From contig JAPPBY010000031.1 in NCBI GenBank assembly GCA_026702615.1, forward strand, positions 1 to 64,000: a stretch of 64,000 nt of DNA, in the 5' to 3' direction. This DNA is from Chloroflexota bacterium. Its GTDB lineage: Bacteria > Chloroflexota > Dehalococcoidia > Tepidiformales > Tepidiformaceae. Below the pieces are notes generated by a model. The model worked only from the letters and a program-made list of their open reading frames with translations. It had not been told where the DNA came from and did no database searches. Below are positions 7,319-14,887 of the stretch, piece by piece (the first letter of the stretch is position 1; each line of letters begins with the position of its first letter). Both the position numbers and the translations under genes were made by a program.

Positions 7319-8530
7319 ATGACCGCTACCGCCCCCTCCTCCGACCACGCGACCCTTCTCGAGCTGTACTCGGACCCCGACACCTGCCCCACCGATCGCC
7401 TTGAGCCCCTCCCCCTCGTCGAGGAGCCCGCGTTCGTCAGCTGGCAGCAGGACATCCCCCGCAGCTACCTCGGCCTTCCGCCTGAGGAGGTCGACCAGCG
7501 CATCCGCGCCGCCCGCGCCGCCCTGGGAGACCGCCTCGTCGTTCTCGGCCACCACTACCAGCGCGACGAGGTCATCCAGTACGCGGACTTCACCGGCGAC
7601 AGCTTCAAGCTCGCCCAGCACGCCGCCGACCAGCAGGGCATCGACTTTGTCCTCTTCTGCGGCGTCCACTTCATGGCCGAGTCTGCCGACATCCTCACCC
7701 CGCCCGAGGTTTCCGTGGTCCTCCCCAACATGGCCGCCGGCTGCTCCATGGCCGACATGGCCGACCCCGGCGATGTCTACGCCGCCTGGGATGAGATGAC
7801 CGCCGCCCTCGACCCCGCCACCCGCATCATCCCCATCACCTACATGAACAGCGCCGCCAGCCTTAAGGGCTTCGTCGGCAAGCGCGAGGGCATCGTCTGC
7901 ACCTCCAGCAACGCCCCCAAGACCTTCGAGTACGCCTTCGAGCGCGGAGAGAAAGTCCTCTTCTTCCCCGACCAGCACCTCGGCCGCAACACCGGCTACG
8001 AGATGGGCATCCCCCTCGAGGAGATGGTCACGTGGGACTGGCGCCTGCCCCTCGGCGGCAACACGCGGGAGCAGCTTGAGCGCGCCCGCGTCATCCTCTG
8101 GAAGGGCCACTGCAGCACCCACCAGCGCTTCTCCGTCGAGCAGATCGAGCAGGCGCGCGCCGAGCACTCCGACGTGAACGTCATCGTCCACCCCGAGTGC
8201 TCCTGGGAAGTCGTGCAGGCCGCCGACGCGAGCGGCTCGACCGAGCGCATCATCAAGGCCGTGAACGCCGCCCCGGCCGGCTCCACCTGGGGCGTCGGCA
8301 CCGAGATCAACCTCGTCAAGCGCCTCAATGACGAGAACCCGGACAAGAGCGTCTTCTGCCTCGATCCCGTCGTTTGCCCCTGCAGCACCATGTATCGCAT
8401 CCACCCCGCCTACCTCGCCTGGACCCTCGAGGGTCTCGTGCAGGGCCACGTCGTCAACCGCGTGAAGGTCGATGACGAGACGCGCGAGTGGTCGCTCGTC
8501 GCCCTCGAGCGGATGCTGGCCCTCCCGTAG
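7319..8530 (+). CDS. nadA: quinolinate synthase
   Basis: 403 residues from ATG at 7319, preceded by GAAGGGA. Quinolinate synthase condenses iminoaspartate with dihydroxyacetone phosphate to quinolinate in de novo NAD synthesis. Three cluster ligands are visible at the spacing of the long NadA type: Cys114 (FCGVHFMAE), Cys194 (VCTSSNAP) and Cys294 (HPECSW). GHHYQRDEV near 78 and the C-terminal CPCSTM are also typical. No nadB or nadC nearby; the gene stands alone behind the palindrome at 7267-7291. Confidence 0.97.
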   Translation: MTATAPSSDHATLLELYSDPDTCPTDRLEPLPLVEEPAFVSWQQDIPRSYLGLPPEEVDQRIRAARAALGDRLVVLGHHYQRDEVIQYADFTGDSFKLAQHAADQQGIDFVLFCGVHFMAESADILTPPEVSVVLPNMAAGCSMADMADPGDVYAAWDEMTAALDPATRIIPITYMNSAASLKGFVGKREGIVCTSSNAPKTFEYAFERGEKVLFFPDQHLGRNTGYEMGIPLEEMVTWDWRLPLGGNTREQLERARVILWKGHCSTHQRFSVEQIEQARAEHSDVNVIVHPECSWEVVQAADASGSTERIIKAVNAAPAGSTWGVGTEINLVKRLNDENPDKSVFCLDPVVCPCSTMYRIHPAYLAWTLEGLVQGHVVNRVKVDDETREWSLVALERMLALP

Positions 8531-8603
8531 TTCTCCTCCCCGGAGACCCCCCCTCCGTTCCTGTATCGTGAGCGGCGTTACTCCACCCGCTGGAGGAGTC
8601 GCA

Positions 8604-9968
8604 TTGAATGGCCGCATGCCACTCGCTTCGCGCCTCCTCTTCGCGTCCGGTTCGCTCGGCGGGAACGCCCTCGGTCGCACCCGAGACCTCTGGCTCCTCT
8701 ACTTCTATCTCGGCGATCAGGATGGCGACGTAGAGCGTCGCGGAGCGGCAATCGCCATTGGGGCCGCTCTCGTCGTTGGCCGTCTCATCGAAGCCTTCGA
8801 CGACCCGCTTATCGGCTACTGGAGCGATCGCACCCGCACCCGCCTTGGGAGGCGCATCCCCTTTGTCCTCGCGGCTACGCCTTTCATGGTCGTGTTCTTC
8901 GTCCTCTTCTGGATTCCACCGGATCCCGGCGAGACGTATCGAAACGTCTTCTACCTGTTCGCCATCTTCTGGGCCTTCAGCATCTTCTCCACGCTCTCGG
9001 GTGGGCCGTTTGAGTCCTTGCTGCCCGAGATCGCCCGGCGCGCCGAAGACCGGCTCAGCATCGTCGGGTGGCAGGTTGTCTTCGGCGTCGTAGGCACGGC
9101 CGTAGCCTTCGTCCTCAGCAGCTTCCTGATCGACACGGTCGGCTTTGTGAGCATGGCCATCGTGATCGCCGTCATCGCCCTCGTCTCGCGCTACGTCGGG
9201 CTCTCGGGAGCCTGGAGGCGCTCGGTCGAGGTCTCGAAGGAGGTCTACGCCGAGGACAAGGCTGTCGAGCGCCTCTCCATCTGGAAGTCCATCACGACCT
9301 GCCTTCGAAACGATCAGTTCGTCGTCTTCCTGCCCTCGTTCATCCTCTATAGCGTTGGCATCCAGATCATCACCGGGGCCCTGCCCTTCTATGCCGAGGC
9401 GATCCTCGGCCAGGACGAGCCAGGCCAGATGGTGATGATGATTTCCGTGTCGGCACTTGGGGGGCTTGTCCTGGTCCTCCCATTCGCCGTTGTGTTCGCT
9501 CGTCGACGCTCCAAGCGTCAGGTCTATGGCTGGGGGATGCTCTTTGCGGGCATCTACTTCCCCCTCTTCGCTGCCGCCGGTTCAATCCCCGGCATCCCCG
9601 AGGTGCCTCAGGCCCTTGTCTATGCGGTCTTCATCGGCATTGCGCTCGCCCCGGTGCAGACGTTCCCCAATGCCCTCATCGCGGATATCACCGACTACGA
9701 CACGTTACGGACGGGCGAACGTCGGGAAGCCACCTTCTACGCCACGCAGCAAACCCTGGAGAAGATCGCCGGCTCCGCCGGTCAGGGGATCCTGACCCTC
9801 TTGCTGCTGATCGGCTCCACCACCTCGAATCCACTCGGCATCTACCTGATTGGACCGGTCGCCGGCGTGCTCGCCTTCATCGGATACGTTGTCTTCCGAC
9901 GCTACTGGCTCCCGGACAATGTCACCGAGGAGTCCGTCGCCGCCGCGTCCGCCGCCCGCCAGTCCTGA
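8604..9968 (+). CDS. MFS transporter of the GPH (MelB-like) family
   Basis: 454 residues. The TTG at 8604 sits 5 nt after a perfect SD (GGAGGAG), so it is preferred to the ATG at 8616. About 12 hydrophobic segments. The family signature DDPLIGYWSDRTRTRLGRR after TM2 marks the glycoside-pentoside-hexuronide:cation symporter family; a second motif NALIADITDYDTLRTGERRE occurs late in the protein. Substrate unknown; many bacterial GPH proteins move sugars or conjugates with Na+ or H+. Monocistronic. Confidence 0.88.
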   Translation: MNGRMPLASRLLFASGSLGGNALGRTRDLWLLYFYLGDQDGDVERRGAAIAIGAALVVGRLIEAFDDPLIGYWSDRTRTRLGRRIPFVLAATPFMVVFFVLFWIPPDPGETYRNVFYLFAIFWAFSIFSTLSGGPFESLLPEIARRAEDRLSIVGWQVVFGVVGTAVAFVLSSFLIDTVGFVSMAIVIAVIALVSRYVGLSGAWRRSVEVSKEVYAEDKAVERLSIWKSITTCLRNDQFVVFLPSFILYSVGIQIITGALPFYAEAILGQDEPGQMVMMISVSALGGLVLVLPFAVVFARRRSKRQVYGWGMLFAGIYFPLFAAAGSIPGIPEVPQALVYAVFIGIALAPVQTFPNALIADITDYDTLRTGERREATFYATQQTLEKIAGSAGQGILTLLLLIGSTTSNPLGIYLIGPVAGVLAFIGYVVFRRYWLPDNVTEESVAAASAARQS

Positions 9969-9979
9969 GCGGCCCCGCC

Positions 9980-11230
9980 CTACTCCGCGTCCCCCGACAG
10001 CTCCGCGAACACGCGCTCGTTGTCCTCCCCCAGCAGGGGCGCCCGACGCCGGATCCGCCACGGCGACCCGAGCAGCTGGTACGGCGCTCCCGGATACGTC
10101 ACCGTCCGCTCCAGCTCCGGGTGCTCCACCTCCACCGGGAACCCGCGCTCGATGAAGTGCGGATCCTCCAGCACCTCCTCGGGCGAGTAGATGATCCCGA
10201 TCTGGAACCCCCGCTCCTGCCCGCCCGTGAAGAACTCGTACGCCGTCAGCCGCTCCGCCAGGAAGTTCATCGCCGCGCGCCCCGCCCCGAAGATCGCCAT
10301 CAGCTCCTCATCCTGCTGCAGCATCGACATGTCGAAGCGTTTGCGCCGCATCCCCTCCTCCAGCAGCGGGAACTCCAGGCACTCCTCCGCCAGACCCGCC
10401 GTCCGGAGCCACTCGCAGACCGCTCCGAACGCCTCCGGCCGCCTCGGCGGGATGCCTGTGTTCACGTGCCGGCCGTCCTTGCACAGCACCTGCGACGGCA
10501 TCGACGGGTTCACCCCCGCATGCCGCCCCGTTTGCCGCTGCACCGTCTCCTGCGCGACGAGCCAGGTGTACGTGCCCGCCTCCGTGGTCACGTTTGCCGC
10601 CGCGTGCGCGTTCACGTCGATGTGCTGCCCCCGCCCCGACTCGTCCCGGTACAGCAGTGCAACCAGCGCCGACATCACCGCGAAGTGGCTCGCCGTGTGG
10701 TACCCCTGGTTCCCCCCGCCCCGCACCGGCGGTATCGAGTGGTCGTCGTAGCCGCAGTTCCAGACGGGGCCGCCCCCCGCGAGGATCGTCAGGTCCGTCG
10801 ATGCCTCGTCCTCCCGCGGCATCCCCCGCCCGAACGGGCTCAGCGTGACCATGATCAGGCCCGGGTTCGTCTCCCGCAGCGACTCGTACTCCAGGTCCGC
10901 CCCAGCATCCCCGCTCTGCAGGAGGATGTCCGCGCGGTCGACCAGCGCCCGCAGCTGCTCCCGATCCGCCGCCTCCCCGAGGTCGAGCGTGACCCCCGCC
11001 TTGCTCGTGTTGTAGTGCCAGAAGTAGAGGCTGCGCTCCGGACCCGGCTCGTCGTCGACGAACGGCGGGTAGGTGCGCGTCCGGTCCCCGTCCGGCGGCT
11101 CCACCTTGACCACCTCCGCCCCCATGTCCGCGAGCAGCTTCCCCGCGAACATCCCCAGCTCGTCGCACAGCTCGACGACCCGCAGCCCCTCCAGCGCCCC
11201 CGGCCCCTGCGGCATCCCCGGGTCCGTCAC
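9980..11230 (-). CDS. family III CoA-transferase (CaiB/BaiF), catalytic Asp replaced by Tyr
   Basis: 416 residues from GTG at 11230, overlapping the upstream stop (GTGA). N-terminal LRVVELCDELGMFAGKLLADMGAEV is the family fold (shown here as start, helix and LLADMGAEV). Family III enzymes move CoA between carboxylic acids through an Asp aspartyl-CoA intermediate. Aligning the helix before YRDESGRGQ with its partner puts Tyr177 where the catalytic Asp should be. It is therefore probably the non-catalytic half of a heteromer with the product of 11227-12462. Confidence 0.88.
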   Translation of the reverse strand: MTDPGMPQGPGALEGLRVVELCDELGMFAGKLLADMGAEVVKVEPPDGDRTRTYPPFVDDEPGPERSLYFWHYNTSKAGVTLDLGEAADREQLRALVDRADILLQSGDAGADLEYESLRETNPGLIMVTLSPFGRGMPREDEASTDLTILAGGGPVWNCGYDDHSIPPVRGGGNQGYHTASHFAVMSALVALLYRDESGRGQHIDVNAHAAANVTTEAGTYTWLVAQETVQRQTGRHAGVNPSMPSQVLCKDGRHVNTGIPPRRPEAFGAVCEWLRTAGLAEECLEFPLLEEGMRRKRFDMSMLQQDEELMAIFGAGRAAMNFLAERLTAYEFFTGGQERGFQIGIIYSPEEVLEDPHFIERGFPVEVEHPELERTVTYPGAPYQLLGSPWRIRRRAPLLGEDNERVFAELSGDAE

Positions 11231-12462
11231 AGCACGCCCTCCTCCGTCAACGACGCGATCTCGTCCGCGCTCAGCCCCAGCAGCCCCCCGAACACCTCCT
11301 CGTTGTGCTCCCCGAGGCACGGCCCGCCCCGCTCCATCCGCCAGTCCGTCTCCGAGAAGTGCACCGGTAGCCCGTCGACTCGCACGTCTCCCATGTCGCG
11401 GTGCTTCACCGTGGGCCACAGCCCCCACGCCTCCGTGTTCGGGTCCTGGTCGATGCGCTCCTGCGGACGCTGCACCGCCGTCGCCGGGATCCCTGCCCCC
11501 TGCAGCAGTGCCGCCACCTCGAAGTTCCCCCGCGCCCGCGTCCACCCCGCGACCAGCTCGTCGAGCGCGTCCTCCGCCACCAGCCGCCCCCGCAGGTCCG
11601 AGAAGGGTCCCTCCTGCGTCCACGCCTCCCCTGTCACCTCCCCGAACGCCTCCCAGTCGCGCTCATCGCGGCAGGAGAGGGCCACCCAGGTGTCCTCCTC
11701 CCGCGAGGGGTAGATGCCGTGCGGCGCCATCGCCGGGAACTGGCTGCGGTTGCTGTTCGGACTGCCCTGCCGCCGCAGCGGCCGCCCGTTCACTGTGTAG
11801 TCGAGCATCGCCGGCCCGGTCAGGCTCGCGCCCGCTTCCGTGCAGCCCAGGTCGACCCACTGCCCCTCGCCCGTCCGGTTCCGGTGGCGAAGGGCCATCA
11901 GGATCGCGATCGCCATGTAGTAGGCGCCCGTGTGGTCCATGTACGAGTAGCCCCAACCAGCCGGTGGCTGATCCGGCAGCCCCGAGCTGAACGTCAGCCC
12001 CGAAACGGCCTGCACGATCGGCCCCCACGTCTTGAAGTCCCGGTAGGGCCCCCGGTGCCCGAACCCGCAGTTCGAGACGTAGATGATGTCCTCGCGGATC
12101 GCCTGCAGCTCCTCGTAGCCGAAGCCCCACCGCTCCATCACCCCCGCCGAGAAGTTCTCCGCCACCACGTCCGAGACCGCCACCAGCTGCCGAAGCAGCT
12201 CCTTCCCGCGATCCGTGCGCAGGTTCAGCGTGACTCCCAGCTTCTCGACGTTGTGGTTGTTGAAGGGTCCGCCGAACTCGACCCCGCGACGCTCGTCTAC
12301 GTAGGGCGGCATCCCCCGCAGGATGTCCCAGCGCCCCTGGTTGACCGGATCCTCGATGCGGATGACCTGCGCCCCGAAGGCCGCCAGGAAGCGGGTCGCC
12401 CCTGCCCCCGCCAGCTGCCCGGTGAAGTCGCAGATACGCAGATGCGAGAGTGCCTGCGCCAT
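11227..12462 (-). CDS. family III CoA-transferase (CaiB/BaiF), catalytic subunit
   Basis: 411 residues, ATG with SD GGAGGA. Shows LRICDFTGQLAGAGATRFLA, VTLNLRTDRGKE, AENFSAGVMERWGFGYEEL and the catalytic helix with Asp176 in SYMDHTGAYY followed by RTGEGQWV. First gene of a two-gene unit with the Asp-less paralogue. Paired class III CoA-transferases are known for activating aromatic or branched acids; the substrate here is unknown. Transcription probably starts from the TATGCT box at 12481-12486. Confidence 0.9.
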   Translation of the reverse strand: MAQALSHLRICDFTGQLAGAGATRFLAAFGAQVIRIEDPVNQGRWDILRGMPPYVDERRGVEFGGPFNNHNVEKLGVTLNLRTDRGKELLRQLVAVSDVVAENFSAGVMERWGFGYEELQAIREDIIYVSNCGFGHRGPYRDFKTWGPIVQAVSGLTFSSGLPDQPPAGWGYSYMDHTGAYYMAIAILMALRHRNRTGEGQWVDLGCTEAGASLTGPAMLDYTVNGRPLRRQGSPNSNRSQFPAMAPHGIYPSREEDTWVALSCRDERDWEAFGEVTGEAWTQEGPFSDLRGRLVAEDALDELVAGWTRARGNFEVAALLQGAGIPATAVQRPQERIDQDPNTEAWGLWPTVKHRDMGDVRVDGLPVHFSETDWRMERGGPCLGEHNEEVFGGLLGLSADEIASLTEEGVL

Positions 12463-12465
12463 GGA

Positions 12466-12490
12466 TCCTCCAGCCGCGGGAGCATACCCG
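12466..12490 (-). promoter_or_regulatory. -10/leader element, copy A
   Basis: Minus-strand TATGCT (12486-12481) between GCGGG and CCCGC arms, then CTGGAGGA acting as SD 4 nt before the ATG at 12462. The same block recurs at 13378-13402 before the ion-channel gene. Confidence 0.5.
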
Positions 12491-12521
12491 CGCCCGTCGC
12501 GGGCCGCACTCCCTGCGGGCG

Positions 12522-13337
12522 TCAGCGTTCGGGGGCGTCCTCGGCTCGAGAGAGCCGCCGTTCGAGCCTGCTGAGCGACTCCCGCGCCGCCCGTAGCTCT
12601 TCGACCAGCTCATCCGTGGTTGGCACCTGCTCCAGCTGCCGGAGCCGCTCCTGTTTCGCCTCGTCCAGGTTGTTGATGACGACGGCGATAAACAGGTTGA
12701 TGGTCACGAACGAGCCCAGCACCACGTAGCTGACGAAATAGATCCACGCGAACGAGTTCAGCTCCATCGCCACGTACATGATGTCGGTCCAGTCCTCCAG
12801 CGTGACGACCCGGAAGAGCGAGAGCAGCGAGATCCCCAGGTTGTCCCAGTGCTCCGGGTCGTGCTCGTGGAACAGCTCGTAGCCGACGATCGCGTAGATG
12901 TAGGACAGCACGCTCATCACGGCCACGATGTGCAGCATCCCCGGGATCGAGCGCACCAGCGTTGTCACGATGAGCCGTAGCTCCGGCACGGCCGAGACCA
13001 GCCGCAGCAAGCGCATCAACCGTGCCAGCCGGGCAACGACTGCGAAGGTGCCTACCGCGGGAATGAGGGAGAGGACGATGATCGTGAAGTCGAAGACGTT
13101 CCAGTTGTCGCGGAAGTAGCGTTCCGACCGCGGCGCCAGCGCCAGCATCTTGAGCGCCGCCTCGACGATGAAAATCGCGATCGTGGTCCAGTGGCCCGCG
13201 TTGAGCCAGGCCGAGTACCCCTCCTTGATGCTGGGGATCGTCTCCACGCCCAGCAGTACCCCGTTCCCGAGGATCAGGCCGATGATGAAGTACTCGAACT
13301 GGCTCGATCCCGTGATGCGCCCGGCGAGCTTCACCAT
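12522..13337 (-). CDS. bacterial voltage-gated cation channel (BacNav/BacCav type)
   Basis: 271 residues. Six-TM single-repeat channel: S1 15-35, S2 48-67, S3 81-97, S4 with Arg103, 106, 109 and 112 every third residue, S5 133-153, pore 168-186, S6 196-222, and a charged C-terminal coiled coil (225-268) that tetramerises such channels. The filter reads TLEDWTD (179-185). Characterised Na+ channels such as NavAb have TLESWSM; the engineered Ca2+-selective CavAb has TLDDWSD. Here the +1 and +4 acidic residues of CavAb occur naturally, so Ca2+ permeation is plausible. Separate from the K+ channel gene by 90 nt with its own promoter-like element. Confidence 0.92.
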   Translation of the reverse strand: MVKLAGRITGSSQFEYFIIGLILGNGVLLGVETIPSIKEGYSAWLNAGHWTTIAIFIVEAALKMLALAPRSERYFRDNWNVFDFTIIVLSLIPAVGTFAVVARLARLMRLLRLVSAVPELRLIVTTLVRSIPGMLHIVAVMSVLSYIYAIVGYELFHEHDPEHWDNLGISLLSLFRVVTLEDWTDIMYVAMELNSFAWIYFVSYVVLGSFVTINLFIAVVINNLDEAKQERLRQLEQVPTTDELVEELRAARESLSRLERRLSRAEDAPER

Positions 13338-13377
13338 GTTTCGCTAGCCTCCGCCGCCCCGAAGCGCCTCAAATCGG

Positions 13378-13402
13378 TCCTCCAGCGGCGGGAGCATACC
13401 CC
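13378..13402 (-). promoter_or_regulatory. -10/leader element, copy B
   Basis: Minus-strand TATGCT (13398-13393) with CCCGC and CTGGAGGA after it, nearly identical to copy A at 12466-12490. Here the real start is 40 nt further on with its own SD (GGAGG), so the leader SD of this copy looks vestigial. Confidence 0.45.
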
Positions 13403-13427
13403 GCGAGTGGCAAGAGCCGCACTCGCC

Positions 13428-14171
13428 TCAGCGAGCGTACCGGCGCGCCCGAAGCTGACGCTGCCTGATCCTCAGGTCCCGGAGTGTAGGTGCGCGCGCT
13501 GGCTGCCGCGGTTCTCTCACCATCAGTGTTGCAACAGACGCGGTCGTGACCGAGAGCGCCGCGATCCCAAAGATCATCAGGAAGCTCGCTACCCCCCGCC
13601 CAACCGGCGTCACCGGCGCGTAGTCGCCGTAGCCCACCGTCGTCAACGTAACGAGCGCCCACCACACCGAGTCGCCGAGGGAAGTGATCTCGCTCTCCGA
13701 GTGGTTGTGTTCGGCGGCGAAGACGAGACTTCCCCCGCCCACCACCGCGACCAGCAGGCAGGCGACCACGAACGCGGTACCCCGTCGCAGGAAGAATGAC
13801 CGGATGATGCGGGTATTCAGCCCAAGCACTGCGGCGAGTCGCAGGAGCGCAAGCAGTCGCACGAGTCGCAGTGGCCGCAGGAAGGGGAGCACGACCATCG
13901 CCACCTCAAAGGGATGGGTCCGCACGTACCGCCACCGGTCGGGCGCGACGAGCAGCTTTGTCCCAAAGGCCACCGTGAAGGCTCCCCAGATGCAGTAGTC
14001 AGCGATCAGGAACCAGCGATCGGCCTGCTCGGACACATCCGTCGTCAGCGGTAGCAGGAGCAGGGGGACCATCAGCAAGGCCAGCGCCAGCAGGGGAAAC
14101 TCCGTCGCCCGCTCGATTCGCGTGAGGCGTTCCTCGCTCCTTTCCACTCGGAACCGCTCTCGCACCGTCAT
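13428..14171 (-). CDS. voltage-gated-like K+ channel
   Basis: 247 residues; ATG at 14171 overlaps the stop of the upstream selenoprotein gene (ATGA). Six hydrophobic segments; S4-like helix around 96-112 with Arg99, 102, 105 and 111; pore helix then TTVGYGD (177-183), the K+ selectivity filter; last TM 194-216; Arg-rich C-terminus. Belongs to the Kv/ion_trans_2 group. The translational coupling to a peroxiredoxin-like gene suggests redox-linked membrane physiology, which is inference. Confidence 0.92.
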   Translation of the reverse strand: MTVRERFRVERSEERLTRIERATEFPLLALALLMVPLLLLPLTTDVSEQADRWFLIADYCIWGAFTVAFGTKLLVAPDRWRYVRTHPFEVAMVVLPFLRPLRLVRLLALLRLAAVLGLNTRIIRSFFLRRGTAFVVACLLVAVVGGGSLVFAAEHNHSESEITSLGDSVWWALVTLTTVGYGDYAPVTPVGRGVASFLMIFGIAALSVTTASVATLMVREPRQPARAPTLRDLRIRQRQLRARRYAR

Positions 14172-14821
14172 GACGACAGCTCCCTGACCGCCGCCACGAT
14201 GTCCTGCGGTTCCATCCGGTACCGGTAGTCCGACAGGCAGTGCCGCGAGCGGATCGCCCCAGCCATGTCGATGACGAACGTCGCCGGCACCGGCAGCCTC
14301 CACTCCGTCGCCGGGTTGCGGTCCGGGAATCCCAGACCCCGATAGGCCGCCTTCAGCCGCTCCGGCAGTTCGAAGCTGAGGCCGTACGCGTCCATCACCG
14401 CGCCGTCGCTGTCCGTCAGGATCGGGATGTCCGTCTCGACGTTCGCGAGCAGCCTGCGCGCGTTCTCCTCCGTCTCAGGGCCGACGAAGAACAGCGTCGC
14501 TCCCAGGTCGCGAAGCTCGTCATGTCGTCGCTGCAGACCCTGCAGCTCGATGTTGCAGAACGGTCACCACTCGCCCCGGTAGAACGAGACGACCGCCGGC
14601 CCCTGTGCGAGCACCTCGCTCAGGCTGGCCGTGCGGTCGTGCGTCACGTCGTGGAGCTCGAAGTCCGGCGCCTGCGCGCCCACGTCGAGCGCCCGTCCGA
14701 TCGTCGCCGCTTCGATCTCCGCGATGGCCGCCTCCACCGTCTCCATCAGCTGCGGCGCTCGCTCGGCGAAGCCGTCGCGCAACACCTTCAGTTCGTCGTC
14801 AAGGAGCCTGTCCTCTGCCAT
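14168..14821 (-). CDS. peroxiredoxin-like (AhpC/TSA) selenoprotein with in-frame UGA (Sec86)
   Basis: One reading frame of 218 codons interrupted only by TGA at 14566-14564. Residues before it end FYRGEW and those after it begin PFCNIELQGL, so the UGA replaces the first Cys of the family motif FYRG-x-W-C-P-Y/F-C-N, giving a U-x-x-C redox motif. Everything downstream is intact: DLGATLFFVGPE, IPILTDSDG, PVPATFVIDMAGAIRS, DYRYRMEP. A hairpin with a GGU loop follows 24 nt after the UGA. These proteins reduce peroxides or act as thiol oxidoreductases in the cytoplasm. SD GGGAGGG precedes ATG 14821. The alternative, a nonsense mutation, is less likely because substitution is exactly at the redox Cys. 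No sel genes are in the window. Confidence 0.88.
14530..14546 (-). promoter_or_regulatory. SECIS-like hairpin
   Basis: Minus strand: GCTGCAG, loop GGT, CTGCAGC, a perfect 7-bp stem with a three-base GGU apical loop, starting 17 nt and looping 24 nt after the UGA. Bacterial SECIS elements bound by SelB sit in this range and need an exposed G/U-containing apical loop. A short lower helix (TCG/CGA) can extend it. The element is within the coding region, as in known bacterial selenoprotein genes. Confidence 0.75.
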
Positions 14822-14874
14822 GTCACCACCCTCCCGCCGGGCATTCTACGAACGCGAGCCGCGCCCGCCTCCGC

Positions 14875-14880
14875 TATCCT
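14875..14880 (+). promoter_or_regulatory. -10-like hexamer TATCCT of a leaderless gene
   Basis: TATCCT ends 7 nt before the GTG at 14888; no SD is present between them. Confidence 0.4.
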
Positions 14881-14887
14881 GCGCGTC

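Noticed and set aside
14564-14821. Interpretation as a truncated pseudogene or two separate short genes (14564-14821 and 14168-14398)
   Set aside because: The UGA replaces exactly the redox Cys, the rest of the frame is intact in both directions and a SECIS-like hairpin is in place, so selenocysteine decoding explains more.
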